Positions 42,010 to 50,408 of a stretch of 64,000 nt of DNA are shown piece by piece. The notes below the pieces were generated by a model. That model ran no database searches and was not told the origin of the DNA. It saw only the letters and a list, made by a program, of their open reading frames with translations. Both the position numbers and the translations under genes were made by a program. Each line of letters begins with the position of its first letter. The first letter of the stretch is position 1. The DNA is from Cytobacillus oceanisediminis (GTDB lineage Bacteria > Bacillota > Bacilli > Bacillales > Cytobacillaceae): the NCBI RefSeq assembly GCF_004366035.1, contig NZ_SOEE01000006.1:1-64000 (forward strand). Reading direction: 5' to 3'.

Positions 42010-42930
42010 TTAATATAATACTCTCCACAAATAAAAAGTAGCATAAGCTTCCCAATTCTTCCATGCAGCCGAATAATTCAAAATTTCCGCTTTGGCCGGT
42101 TTCCTTTCAGAGCCTGTGATCACTTTGATCGCATTATGCAGGCCGACATCATCGATTGGAAAAGCGTTCGGGAAGCGCAGGCACCGCATGAGGACATAAT
42201 GGGCAGTCCAGGGGCCGATGCCGCGTATTTTTGTTAGCTTTTTTTCTGCAGCTTTTACATCTCCCTCTTTCAGCAAGTCCTCTTTTGAAAGCTCGCCATT
42301 TGAAATTAAGCGGGCTACGTCTATTAGATATTCACATTTTTTTACGGTCATTTTTAAGTCGGCCAGATCTTCGATGGTTAACCCGGCAATCGTTTCCGCT
42401 GCAGGAAACAGCCAATATCTGATCCCTTCATATTCCAGCCACTCCCCATATTTTTCAACGAGGCGCCGCTTTAGTGTATACGCATATGTAAGGTTAATCT
42501 GCTGCCCAAGGATTCCCCACGCAAAAGCCTCGAATAAGTCGGGAATTCCCATAACTCTGAGCCCGAAAAATTGCTCTGCAGGCTTTTGCAGCAAGGGATC
42601 TGTTTGTGCCATCTCATAAAATGGGGTCAGGTTGGCTCCAAGGTCGAACCAATCGTGAACATATGCCGCAATTTCCGCTTTCATTTGATGCGTGACGGGC
42701 TTATGAATGCTGACGGATAGGAACTGATCTGACTCCCCGCTTATTTCAAGAAGCAGCTTAACCTTACCGATGGAAAGGGCACGTCTAATTGTCTCCCCGG
42801 AAATCTCATAAAGGCATTCATTTGCCGATCTTGATAAGTATCGCAGGTTTTCGGAAAAGCTGAATTCATGGGGAGTGAAAAGGACTAGGCCATTTTCATC
42901 CTCTTTCCAGTTAACAAAGTGAGAGCTCAT
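42010..42930 (-). CDS. alkA: DNA-3-methyladenine glycosylase II, AlkA type
   Basis: 306 residues. The N-terminal AlkA-N-like domain (1-110) is followed by the HhH-GPD fold: AFAWGILGQQINLTYAYTLK, the helix-hairpin-helix LTKIRGIGPWTAHYVLMRCL and the catalytic Asp in FPIDDVGLHN. By family it removes alkylated bases (3-methyladenine and others) from DNA. It is divergent from adaA-adaB, as in B. subtilis, so induction by the Ada activator is expected. Confidence 0.92.
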   Translation of the reverse strand: MSSHFVNWKEDENGLVLFTPHEFSFSENLRYLSRSANECLYEISGETIRRALSIGKVKLLLEISGESDQFLSVSIHKPVTHQMKAEIAAYVHDWFDLGANLTPFYEMAQTDPLLQKPAEQFFGLRVMGIPDLFEAFAWGILGQQINLTYAYTLKRRLVEKYGEWLEYEGIRYWLFPAAETIAGLTIEDLADLKMTVKKCEYLIDVARLISNGELSKEDLLKEGDVKAAEKKLTKIRGIGPWTAHYVLMRCLRFPNAFPIDDVGLHNAIKVITGSERKPAKAEILNYSAAWKNWEAYATFYLWRVLY

Positions 42931-42953
42931 GTAGATTCCTCCTTATCTTTATT

Positions 42954-42971
42954 GTAATCCTTCAGGATTAC
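42954..42971. promoter_or_regulatory. Palindrome between alkA and adaA
   Basis: GTAATCCT-TC-AGGATTAC, perfect 8-bp arms, 24 bases from the alkA start on the shared regulatory region. A possible adaA -10 TATACT is at 43023-43028 with no good -35, as expected for an activator-dependent promoter. The role of the palindrome is unknown. Confidence 0.4.
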
Positions 42972-43049
42972 GTTATCTTGCGTTTATATTTAGGAAATCG
43001 CTGATGATGAACATTTTTTGTGTATACTTTTTATCAGAGGTGAGCGTAG

Positions 43050-43625
43050 GTGACTTATGAACAGATTCCGGAAGAATATTGGAACGCGATAAAGGATTGC
43101 GACAAAACCTATGATGATCTCTTTCTTTATGGCGTTAAAACGACAGGGATATTCTGCAGGCCATCGTGCCGGTCGAGAATCCCGAATATCGGTAATGTCG
43201 CTATTTTTCAAAATGCCGCTCAAGCACTGGCGGAAAATTTCAGGCCGTGCAAGCGATGCAAACCGGAAGGCCTCAGCCTGCCTGCAGAAGAATGGGTAAA
43301 ACAAATAACCGGGTGGATCGATAAGCATTATAATGACCCGATTACACTGCATCAATTGGGAGACCTGTTTCATGGAAGTCCCTATCATTTGCAGCGGGTG
43401 TTCAAACGGGTCACTGGGAAGTCGCCCACAGAGTATATTCAGGCTATCCGGCTCGAAAAAGCCGTTGATATGCTGGAGTCCGGGGAGCAATCGATAGCCG
43501 ATGTTGGTGTGTCAGCAGGATTCCCCAGCACCCCTTATTTTATCTCTTTATTCAAAAAGAAGCTTGGCACAACACCTGCAGCATATAGAAACAAAACAAG
43601 GGAGGAGCGGAATAATGAACATTGA
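43050..43625 (+). CDS. adaA: AdaA: methylphosphotriester methyltransferase and activator
   Basis: 191 residues. The N-terminal Ada zinc domain contains FCRPSC and PCKRC (four Cys ligands), the first of which accepts the methyl group from DNA phosphotriesters. The C-terminal half is an AraC-type double helix-turn-helix (ITLHQLGDLFHGSPYHLQRV, then KSPTEYIQAIRLEKAVDML). In Bacillus, methylated AdaA activates adaA-adaB and alkA. A GTG start has GAGGTG seven bases upstream. It overlaps adaB by 11 bases. Confidence 0.94.
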   Translation: MTYEQIPEEYWNAIKDCDKTYDDLFLYGVKTTGIFCRPSCRSRIPNIGNVAIFQNAAQALAENFRPCKRCKPEGLSLPAEEWVKQITGWIDKHYNDPITLHQLGDLFHGSPYHLQRVFKRVTGKSPTEYIQAIRLEKAVDMLESGEQSIADVGVSAGFPSTPYFISLFKKKLGTTPAAYRNKTREERNNEH

Positions 43626-44112
43626 ATGGGCGAACCTGCAGGAAGATGAATGGAACCTGTATCTGGCTAAAACAGAAAAAGGTATCTGCTATATAGGCTC
43701 TGACCCGGAGTTTGAGGATTTTGAAAGGTCGCTGAAAAAATATATACCAGCTGCAGTGCTTGTGGAAAATAAAGCAGCACTGCAGCCATACATGGTGGAA
43801 TTACAGGAATTTCTTCTTGGGAAAAGACAAGTTTTTTCAATGGACCTGGATGTGAAAGGCACTCCGTTTCAAGAGGAAGTCTGGGAGGCATTAGCTCAGA
43901 TTCCTTACGGTAATACTGTCTCCTATTCGGACATCGCAGAGAAAATAAACAGGCCGCAGGCAGTCCGGGCAGCAGGGAAAGCAATCGGTGCCAATCCGCT
44001 GTTAATCGCGGTCCCATGTCACCGTGTCATCGGTAAAAATGGTGCGATAACCGGCTATCGCGGGGGCATAGAAATGAAGCAGACTCTGCTTGAATTGGAG
44101 AAACAAGGCTGA
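43615..44112 (+). CDS. adaB: O6-methylguanine-DNA methyltransferase AdaB
   Basis: 165 residues with the suicide-cysteine motif AVPCHRVIG, the preceding RAAGKAIGANPLLI, and the helix-turn-helix arginine-finger region YGNTVSYSDIAEKINRPQAV. It transfers a methyl group from O6-methylguanine to its own Cys. GGAGG lies before the ATG. The overlap with adaA gives tightly linked expression. Confidence 0.94.
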   Translation: MNIEWANLQEDEWNLYLAKTEKGICYIGSDPEFEDFERSLKKYIPAAVLVENKAALQPYMVELQEFLLGKRQVFSMDLDVKGTPFQEEVWEALAQIPYGNTVSYSDIAEKINRPQAVRAAGKAIGANPLLIAVPCHRVIGKNGAITGYRGGIEMKQTLLELEKQG

Positions 44113-44137
44113 AGAGAAGGTCCTCTTCGGCTTTTAT
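44108..44137 (+). terminator. Terminator of adaA-adaB operon
   Basis: GCTGAAGAG / CTCTTCGGC 9-bp stem at the adaB stop codon, then TTTTATT. Confidence 0.75.
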
Positions 44138-44159
44138 TAATTCGTGTTCAGTCGTTCGG

Positions 44160-44313
44160 AATTTAATATACAACATGATGCGAAACAGGATAAGGAGAAA
44201 ACAGAGTGCCCGAGTCCGAAGTGGGGGCTGATTCGGACAGGTAAGTAGGAATCCGAGGTCTTGAGCCCGAACTAGGCATTCCGATTATATTTCCAGTCTC
44301 CAGAGACAACCTG
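44160..44313. repeat. 51-bp periodic array of the TCCGAA / TTCGGACAGG family
   Basis: Clear units at 44212 and 44263 (51 bp), with a weaker one at about 44160. GAGTCCGAAGTGGGGGCTGA and TTCGGACAGGTAAGTAGGAA match the array at 61201-61482. Confidence 0.75.
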
Positions 44314-44422
44314 AAAAAAAGCAGTCAATAAAAAAGGCAAAGGGAACCTTTTCCTCCCGCAATCCGTAGAACAGATTAGATAACGCATTATTTCTGTTTT
44401 CAAAGGCGGAGGTGGGAAAAGG

Positions 44423-44851
44423 ATGTATGTAGTTGATCCAATGGCCTGGCCGAAGTTAGTTCTTTTAATAGCTATTGTTGTAACATTAATCTATTTCTTC
44501 GAAATGGGTTTAAGAAAATGGCTGAAAGTGGAGAAGAGAACATTTTTTTCTTATAACCATGTCAATGATAAGCATAAAAAATTGGATTGGACCATTCGGA
44601 TTTCCTTTTTAATTATCCTCTTGATCGGAGGCGGGATTAACCTTGGGAGAGACCCGCTGGAATGGCTATGGTTTTTGGAACCGTGGTTTCTGCTGATCGT
44701 TTTAATCGTTACAACCGAAACGGCCCGAGCTTTTATGGAGTGGAAATATGACGAAAATCGCAAGGCTTTTGTTGTGACCCTTTGCCAGCTGGTTTTTACT
44801 TTACTATTGATATTGACAGTTCTTAAGACTGATTTTTTCTGGATGCTATAG
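44423..44851 (+). CDS. DUF4181-like membrane protein
   Basis: 142 residues with four membrane spans (about 11-28, 54-72, 80-97 and 117-136). The central FFSYNHVNDKHKKLDWTIRI and the FLEPWFLLIVLIVTTETARA then FMEWKYDENRKAFVVT parts match DUF4181 proteins of Bacillaceae. GGAGG lies upstream of the ATG. Function unknown. Confidence 0.82.
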   Translation: MYVVDPMAWPKLVLLIAIVVTLIYFFEMGLRKWLKVEKRTFFSYNHVNDKHKKLDWTIRISFLIILLIGGGINLGRDPLEWLWFLEPWFLLIVLIVTTETARAFMEWKYDENRKAFVVTLCQLVFTLLLILTVLKTDFFWML

Positions 44852-44917
44852 GTTGATTTAGCTGTCAAACAGGCGGCTAGGCACTCAAAGTGGCTTTACG
44901 GTACCGGTTTTGTATGG

Positions 44918-44950
44918 CTGCCGGAAAATTCCCGGCAGTTCTTTTATTTT
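44918..44950 (+). terminator. Terminator after DUF4181-like gene
   Basis: CTGCCGG / CCGGCAG stem followed by TTCTTTTATTTTTT. Confidence 0.8.
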
Positions 44951-45210
44951 TTAGTGTTTAACTTCTTTTTCGAAAAGCATTTGAAATCTGTAACTTAATA
45001 ATGCAAAGGCATAATACATAATAAATAAGCCTATCGAATTTGATTTTAACTTATAATGGCCAATCTTTTGAAACAGTGCACTCAAGGGAAAAGCGAATAA
45101 TAGGTCCATGATTAGATTGCTTAAGGCATAGAGCGAGAATATTACATATATAAAATGAAATACCCACAGGTTAATCGTGAATAATGGCCATCCGGATTTT
45201 TTATTCCCGA
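44951..45210 (-). pseudogene. Membrane protein, C-terminal remnant
   Basis: An open minus-strand frame without a proper start encodes WPLFTINLWVFHFIYVIFSL, then IMDLLFAFPLSALFQKIGHY and a last span FIMYYAFALLSYRF before EKEVKH and the stop. It looks like the last two or three spans of a small Bacillus membrane protein, with the 5' part lost. An ATG at 45109 could give 52 residues but has no ribosome site. Confidence 0.5.
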
Positions 45211-45285
45211 TCTGTTATCCAATCTTTAATCCCTCATAGTTTCGGATTATAATAAACTAAAGCATGATCAGGGGGGGGGAGTAAA

Positions 45286-45978
45286 ATGCAAAGCATCACC
45301 TGCGAAAAAAGATCCTATTCCAGAGAGTTTCATTCGCACCAGCATGAGTTTGGCCAGTTTCTTTTCCCATTGCAGGGCTCACTGGATATCCAGACGAAAT
45401 GGCAGGAGATTAAGCTTGACCCCGAGTATTGTTTTTTCCTTCCGCAGGGGGTTGATCATAACTATCGGTCGATGGACAGGAATGAATTTTTGGTCCTGGA
45501 TATCCCGACGGCCTATTTGCCGGAAGAGTCTAGCAGTATGTACATTCAACTGGATCAGCAATGGTCTTCGATCCGTTATTTGCTGCTGGAAGAGGCGGAG
45601 AATCAGGGAAATGCATCTTCTCTGGCAGATTTGACCAGGTATGTGGCCAGTAAACTGCAAATCGCCAAGCCCCCGTCGATTGATTATATTCATAGGCATT
45701 TTAAGGAGTCCATCCGATTAGAGACTTTAGCGCAAATCGAACATTACCATCCAGCCTATTATTCCGCATGGTTTAAGAAGAAAACCGGGAGAAGCCCAAA
45801 AGCCTACATATCTGATCTTCGTTTGAAAGAGGCGAAGCATTTATTAAAGTCAACCTCCTGGTCGATGTCGGTGATCAGCGGAGAATTAGGCTTTGAAAAT
45901 TCTTCCTCTTTTACCCGGTGGTTCAACCGCTGTGAAGGGGTAGCACCACAAAAGTACAGGATCCTTAAGAATGGATAA
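45286..45978 (+). CDS. AraC family regulator with cupin N-terminal domain
   Basis: 230 residues: a cupin-like ligand domain (FHSHQHEFGQFLFPLQGSLD, with the HSHQHEFGQ metal-type motif) and a C-terminal AraC double helix-turn-helix (IRLETLAQIEHYHPAYYSAW, then SVISGELGFENSSSFTRWF). GGGGGGG lies before the ATG. The next gene is an EamA exporter on the same strand, separated by a long hairpin, and it is the likely target. Ligand unknown. Confidence 0.9.
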   Translation: MQSITCEKRSYSREFHSHQHEFGQFLFPLQGSLDIQTKWQEIKLDPEYCFFLPQGVDHNYRSMDRNEFLVLDIPTAYLPEESSSMYIQLDQQWSSIRYLLLEEAENQGNASSLADLTRYVASKLQIAKPPSIDYIHRHFKESIRLETLAQIEHYHPAYYSAWFKKKTGRSPKAYISDLRLKEAKHLLKSTSWSMSVISGELGFENSSSFTRWFNRCEGVAPQKYRILKNG

Positions 45979-46048
45979 AAGGGATATTAAACTAGGTAAA
46001 GAAAATTCTGAGGGAATTTTCTAAGATAAGTTTAATGATTCCTTTTAT
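45973..46048. terminator. Long imperfect hairpin between araC-type and eamA genes
   Basis: A 76-base inverted repeat: GATAAAAGG, ATTAAACT and AGAAAATTC on the left pair in order with GGAATTTTCT, AGTTTAAT and CCTTTTATC on the right, closed by TGAG. TTTTTTT follows. It may be terminator, operator or both; the eamA ribosome site lies directly after it. Confidence 0.6.
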
Positions 46049-46070
46049 CTTTTTTTATTGAGGTGAGAAC

Positions 46071-46970
46071 ATGAGTGTGAAAATAGCTCCGTTTTATATA
46101 TTGCTTGCCGGAGTGCTCTGGGGGACCACGGGTACCACACAGGCATTTGCGCCGGAAAACGCACACCCGATTGCCATCGGGGCTGCCCGTCTGGCGGCAG
46201 GCGGCTTATTTTTATTATGCATGGTTCTGCTGGCGGGGAAGCTGGACCTGAAAAATTGGCCTATTAAGAACACCCTGATGGCCTCAATTTGTATGGCGCT
46301 TTACCAGCCATTGTTCTTTTCAGCGGTCACTCTTACAGGGGTGGCCATTGGGACCGTGACAGCGATCGGGAGTGCGCCGATCTTATCGGGTTTTCTTGAA
46401 TGGCTTTATTTGAAAAAACGACCGACTGCCATTTGGTGGTGTTCTACCTTCCTGTCCATTTTGGGCTGTGTTTTGCTTTTCATGAACAAAAATTCGGTTC
46501 ATATGGACCCGATTGGCCTATTAATGGCATTGGGGGCTGGTTTAACATTTGCAGGCTATACGCTTGTCAGCAGGGACCTGGTTGAAAACTATTCATCCTT
46601 GTCAGTAGTGGCCGTTGTTTTCACCTTAAGCGCCATCTTTCTATCTCCATTCTTATTTATTTTTGATATGTCCTGGCTTGGGAGTGTTCGGGGTTTGACT
46701 GTCAGCCTGCACCTGGGGATTCTGGCTACGGGAATTGCCTATTTCCTTTTTTCAAAAGGGCTTGTCCATGTTTCCTCTTCAACGGCTGTCACACTTGCGC
46801 TGGCGGAGCCTTTAACAGCCGCACTATTAGGGGTTTTCGTATTGGATGAATCGTTAAACATGACCTCTTGGTTAGGGATCCTTCTCTTACTGCTTGGAAT
46901 TGGCGTATTAATAGGGTCTTCAAAAAGTTCTGAAAGAGATCTTGAGCCTGGGGTGGTTCAGAAACATTGA
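46071..46970 (+). CDS. EamA/DMT family transporter
   Basis: 299 residues with ten membrane spans in two EamA repeats (about 8-140 and 150-285): FYILLAGVLWGTTGTTQAF at the start and VTLALAEPLTAALLGVFVLD in the second repeat. Such carriers export amino acids or metabolites. It lies 93 bases downstream of an AraC regulator. GAGGTGAG precedes the ATG. A terminator follows. Confidence 0.9.
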   Translation: MSVKIAPFYILLAGVLWGTTGTTQAFAPENAHPIAIGAARLAAGGLFLLCMVLLAGKLDLKNWPIKNTLMASICMALYQPLFFSAVTLTGVAIGTVTAIGSAPILSGFLEWLYLKKRPTAIWWCSTFLSILGCVLLFMNKNSVHMDPIGLLMALGAGLTFAGYTLVSRDLVENYSSLSVVAVVFTLSAIFLSPFLFIFDMSWLGSVRGLTVSLHLGILATGIAYFLFSKGLVHVSSSTAVTLALAEPLTAALLGVFVLDESLNMTSWLGILLLLLGIGVLIGSSKSSERDLEPGVVQKH

Positions 46971-46980
46971 TATTCATATA

Positions 46981-47022
46981 GAAAGCCTAATTTCTCTCGA
47001 AGAAATCAGGCTTTCTTTTTTT
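46981..47022 (+). terminator. Terminator after eamA gene
   Basis: GAAAGCCTAATTTC / GAAATCAGGCTTTC 14-base stem with one mismatch and TTTTTTT. The T-run is also the left arm of the first palindrome controlling the next gene. Confidence 0.88.
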
Positions 47023-47088
47023 GTAGAACAAAAAAGATTGCATTGTGAATTGAAATTCTTTATTATTTTTTGTAGAACAAAAAATAAT
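47017..47088 (+). promoter_or_regulatory. Promoter framed by two copies of one palindrome
   Basis: Palindrome 1 is TTTTTTGT-AGA-ACAAAAAA (47017-47035). Palindrome 2 has 12-bp arms ATTATTTTTTGT and ACAAAAAATAAT around AGA (47062-47088). Between and over them lie -35 TTGCAT (47038-47043), a 17-bp spacer and -10 TATTAT (47061-47066). Centres are 49 bp apart. The layout fits repression of the downstream ribbon-helix-helix gene by its own product. Confidence 0.7.
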
Positions 47089-47099
47089 CCGGAGGGTTT

Positions 47100-47489
47100 A
47101 TGAAAGAACAAACCTTTACATCATTCGAACAATATGAAGAGTTTCTTAAAAACAAGATGATTCATAAAGCGAAAAAGAAGGGCCTGGAAGGTGAGGATCT
47201 TGCAGAATATCTGAAAAAACATGAAAAGGATGCTGCGCGCATTTGGAAGGAAAATGATCTTCAGAAATGGCTGGAAAAAGACGGGTATGTGACTATAGCC
47301 GTTTGGAGGGATGAAACAGGGCAGCGGAAAATTGGCAGGGGGCGGCCAAAGAAGCCTGAAGGCCAAAAACTTAAGCATTCCATCCATGTCAGGCTGGATG
47401 AAGAAATGTTCAAAAAGCTGAATCATTTCTGCCAGGAAAAAAAGGTGGATGTTTCAGAAGCCATACGGATTCTTATCCATAACCTTTGA
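47100..47489 (+). CDS. Ribbon-helix-helix protein with AT-hook-like motif
   Basis: 129 residues. The N-terminal 85 residues are charged and helical. A GRGRPKKP stretch (about residues 80-87) has the core of an AT-hook. The C-terminal HSIHVRLDEEMFKKLNHFCQ then KKVDVSEAIRILI is a ribbon-helix-helix fold like CopG/Arc. Both parts would bind AT-rich DNA, and two identical AT-rich palindromes frame its own promoter. The ATG follows GGAGGG. No toxin gene follows, so it is more likely a solitary autoregulated DNA-binding protein than an antitoxin. Confidence 0.75.
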   Translation: MKEQTFTSFEQYEEFLKNKMIHKAKKKGLEGEDLAEYLKKHEKDAARIWKENDLQKWLEKDGYVTIAVWRDETGQRKIGRGRPKKPEGQKLKHSIHVRLDEEMFKKLNHFCQEKKVDVSEAIRILIHNL

Positions 47490-47528
47490 GCTTAAAGTTC
47501 AAAATTCATAGAAAAGGCAGGAAAATCG

Positions 47529-48782
47529 ATGAATGATTCTTTAGAAAGTATTAGAAATGCACCAGGTGCACCTTCCAAGTCAAGGCGATTATGGATGGCG
47601 ATCGTGCTTGGTACTTTAGCCGCGTTTGCCCCGTTATCCATCGACATGTATTTGCCGGCTCTGCCTGATATCGCAAATGATCTGCATACGAATCCGTCAC
47701 TGGTCCAGCTAAGTTTAACGTTTTTCCTGCTCGGCCTATCCTTAGGCCAGCTGCTTGCAGGCCCGCTCAGTGATGTCCGCGGACGCCGGAAGCCTCTTCT
47801 TATCGGGTTATTAATTTATTTTGCCGTTTCTCTCTTGTGCGCCTTTAGTCATTCCATCTGGGGTTTGATTGTGCTGAGGTTTATTCAGGGCCTGGCCGGG
47901 GCAGCCGGGATTGTCATCTCCCGTGCTATTGTCCGGGATCTATACTCAGGCACTGAGCTGACCAAATTTTTCTCTCTGCTCGCTTTAGTGAATGGCGTGG
48001 CCCCCATACTTGCTCCAATACTTGGCGGCCAGCTATTGCGGATTGCTCCCTGGCAGGGAGTGTTTATCGTTTTGAGTGTAATCGGCTTGGTGATGTTTCT
48101 TGTCGTACTATTCGGTCTGCCAGAAACGCTGCCAGATGATTCCCGTTCACTGGGCGGCATAAAAAACACATTAACGACATTTCAGCAGCTCTTATTGGAT
48201 CGAAGTTTCATAGGGTATGCATTGTCGCAAGGCCTGGTGTTTGCTGCCATGTTTGCGTATATATCCGGCTCACCCTTCGTCCTACAGAACATTTATGGGG
48301 CCTCCCCGCAGATGTTTAGTCTGATATTTGCCATCAACGGTCTTGGAATCATCATTTTCAGTCAAATCACGGGAAGACTGGCGGGGAGGATCAGTGAAAG
48401 GAAGCTATTTACGGCTGGCATATGCATCTCTTTCATTGGGGCTATTACTCTGTTAATAATGCTTCTTTTAGATGCAGGCTTGTACGCTATTCTGACACCG
48501 TTATTCTTTGTTGTTTCAAGTATTGGGATGGTGAGTACTTCAGGCTTCTCGCTTGCCATGCAAAATCAGGGCAAGTCTGCAGGGAGTGCCTCCGCATTAC
48601 TGGGGGTACTATCCTTAATCTTTGGGGGATGTGTGGCTCCCCTTGTCGGCTTAGGAGACAGCCCGGCCATATCGATGGGGATTGTCATAGCTTGTGCAAG
48701 TACCGGGGCTGTATTGTCCTATATGTTCCTGGCAGCCCGGCCCAGTGGGAAATCCATTGATAATGAGAAAGCTGCCATGTAA
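47529..48782 (+). CDS. Bcr/CflA-type MFS drug efflux transporter
   Basis: 417 residues with twelve membrane spans. MFS motif A is GPLSDVRGRRKPLLIGL. FAPLSIDMYLPALPDIANDL at the first helix and LRFIQGLAGAAGIVISRAIV are hallmarks of the Bcr/CflA family (bicyclomycin, sulfonamide, florfenicol). It starts 39 bases after the RHH gene, with a GGCAGG ribosome site, so it may be co-transcribed and controlled by it. The actual drug is unknown. Confidence 0.92.
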   Translation: MNDSLESIRNAPGAPSKSRRLWMAIVLGTLAAFAPLSIDMYLPALPDIANDLHTNPSLVQLSLTFFLLGLSLGQLLAGPLSDVRGRRKPLLIGLLIYFAVSLLCAFSHSIWGLIVLRFIQGLAGAAGIVISRAIVRDLYSGTELTKFFSLLALVNGVAPILAPILGGQLLRIAPWQGVFIVLSVIGLVMFLVVLFGLPETLPDDSRSLGGIKNTLTTFQQLLLDRSFIGYALSQGLVFAAMFAYISGSPFVLQNIYGASPQMFSLIFAINGLGIIIFSQITGRLAGRISERKLFTAGICISFIGAITLLIMLLLDAGLYAILTPLFFVVSSIGMVSTSGFSLAMQNQGKSAGSASALLGVLSLIFGGCVAPLVGLGDSPAISMGIVIACASTGAVLSYMFLAARPSGKSIDNEKAAM

Positions 48783-48833
48783 ATAACCTATTAATCTAGT
48801 AAAGTGAGTTATGAATGAAGGGGGAAATTAACA

Positions 48834-49319
48834 GTGGATATACAGAAAATAATCACGACTCGCCGCAACATAAAAAAATTCAAATCTGATAAAGTAGAGC
48901 ACAGTCTAATCACATCCTGGCTGGAGGCTGCAACCATGGCACCCAACCATAAAATGACGGAGCCATGGGAAGTATTATTTGTTGGTCCGGAAACAAGGGC
49001 TAAGCTGAATCACAAAACCGATTTCTGCCAGGCACCAGTCGTGCTGGCCATCCTATCCAAGCATGGAGCAACCGACCTGGAACGAAATGAGAACATGGCT
49101 GCAGTATCATGTTTTATCCAGAACTTTATGCTGATGGCATGGGAATCAGGAGTGGGGACATTCTGGTCTTCCCTGGGGGTTTCAGCTGCAGCAAGAACTG
49201 CTTTAAATGTCCCGGATGACTGCGATGTAGTTGGTATTTTAGGGGTAGGCTTTCCTGAGGAGGTACCTGAAGCGAAGGAGCGTACACCGATTGAAAGGAA
49301 AATAAAGCATTTATCATAA
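48834..49319 (+). CDS. Nitroreductase family protein
   Basis: 161 residues: TTRRNIKKFKSDKVEHSLIT opening with the RRSxRxF-like FMN motif, EAATMAPNHKMTEPWEV, NFMLMAWESGVGTFWSSLGV and a closing GVGFPEEVPEAKER. It is a short single-domain NfsA/NfnB-like FMN reductase. GTG start after GGGGG. Substrate unknown. Confidence 0.88.
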   Translation: MDIQKIITTRRNIKKFKSDKVEHSLITSWLEAATMAPNHKMTEPWEVLFVGPETRAKLNHKTDFCQAPVVLAILSKHGATDLERNENMAAVSCFIQNFMLMAWESGVGTFWSSLGVSAAARTALNVPDDCDVVGILGVGFPEEVPEAKERTPIERKIKHLS

Positions 49320-49331
49320 GTATTTTTATAG

Positions 49332-49362
49332 GGCGCCTATCCAATGGATGGCGCTCTTTTGT
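49332..49362 (+). terminator. Terminator after nitroreductase gene
   Basis: GGCGCCTATCC and GGATGGCGC arms (one bulge) with TCTTTTG. Confidence 0.65.
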
Positions 49363-49394
49363 TAGAATATGGTATGATTTTGAAGTAATAGATT

Positions 49395-49727
49395 ATGATG
49401 ATCTTTCAGGCAATTATCATCATTTTAATATGGGAGATTCCGATTTTCCTTTTTATAAAAACTTATAAAAAAATGGACAAAAAGGAACAGCAGGATGCTA
49501 AAGAAGAGTTGAAAAACCCTTCATTTCTCCTGATTTTTGGAGGCGGCTGCATTGGTTTTCAAGTCTTTATTACCGGCAGCATTTCAGAAATCAAAATCAT
49601 TCAGCATATAGGTGCAGGCTTAGTGTTCATCGGCTTTGTTTCAGGATGTATGGCCGCTTTCAGACAGAGACAGGTTATAAAGGGCCTGGCCTTAATGATT
49701 GTGGGGATAATTGGCGCAATTGTTTAG
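49395..49727 (+). CDS. Three-span membrane protein, unknown
   Basis: 110 residues with spans at about 3-20, 46-63 and 70-108 and a charged loop KKMDKKEQQDAKEELKNPSF. The ribosome site is weak. It lies 25 bases before the lipoprotein gene, so the two may form a unit. No domain recognised. Confidence 0.6.
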   Translation: MMIFQAIIIILIWEIPIFLFIKTYKKMDKKEQQDAKEELKNPSFLLIFGGGCIGFQVFITGSISEIKIIQHIGAGLVFIGFVSGCMAAFRQRQVIKGLALMIVGIIGAIV

Positions 49728-49751
49728 ATTATCTAGGCAGAGGTGATGAGT

Positions 49752-50279
49752 ATGACAAGAATGACGAGAGAGATTTCTTATATATTGCTAATTCTACCCA
49801 TGTTACTAACAGCTTGTACTCAAACCCCTGACTTCGAGCCATATGATGGAAGGGCATTAAGGATTGCGGTCGTTGGAGACCCGCCAGATGTGAATGCAGA
49901 GCAAGTGAAGTTTAATGAAATTTCTTTTGATGAACTTACAAATGAGCAATTGAGCTCTTATGATGCAGTTATAATGACGGAAAACAATCTTCCTAAAGCT
50001 GCTGAAGCCAAATATGCAGATACATATACAGATTCGTCCATTCCATTCTTTTTTATATCAGCCAGCAGTCATATCCCGTTTACTGTTAATGACATAGAAT
50101 ATAATGATTCATGGAAATGGGAAGCTGGTAAAAGCTATGCTGTGGGAGTTCTTAAATCGAAAAAAAATGACACATTTCATCGTTGGGGGTATGGGTTGTA
50201 TAATGACGAATTGACTGATGAATCTATTCGTGATGTGTATTCGAGAATTCTTAAGACAATTGATGAGCTCAATCAATAA
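49752..50279 (+). CDS. Predicted lipoprotein, unknown family
   Basis: 175 residues. Signal ISYILLILPMLLTAC with lipobox LTAC (Cys22). The mature part begins TQTPDFEPYDGRALRIAVVG and has an alpha/beta look (DAVIMTENNLPKAAEAKY, IPFFFISASSHIPF). The ATG at 49752 is chosen because GAGGTG lies six bases upstream. It stands before the first Bce-type module but is separated from it by 130 bases. Function unknown. Confidence 0.75.
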   Translation: MTRMTREISYILLILPMLLTACTQTPDFEPYDGRALRIAVVGDPPDVNAEQVKFNEISFDELTNEQLSSYDAVIMTENNLPKAAEAKYADTYTDSSIPFFFISASSHIPFTVNDIEYNDSWKWEAGKSYAVGVLKSKKNDTFHRWGYGLYNDELTDESIRDVYSRILKTIDELNQ

Positions 50280-50408
50280 TGTGTAAATGGATCATTTCAA
50301 TTTCAGATATTCTATATAGAATAATAGTGACAGCCATAGCCCGAAAGACTTAAGAAATTTGTGCCATAAAGAATGACGAGACCATTATTCCAGTAAAGAG
50401 GGATATTT

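Noticed and set aside
47100..47489. Antitoxin of a toxin-antitoxin pair
   Set aside because: The RHH domain would fit, but the next gene is an MFS exporter, not a toxin.
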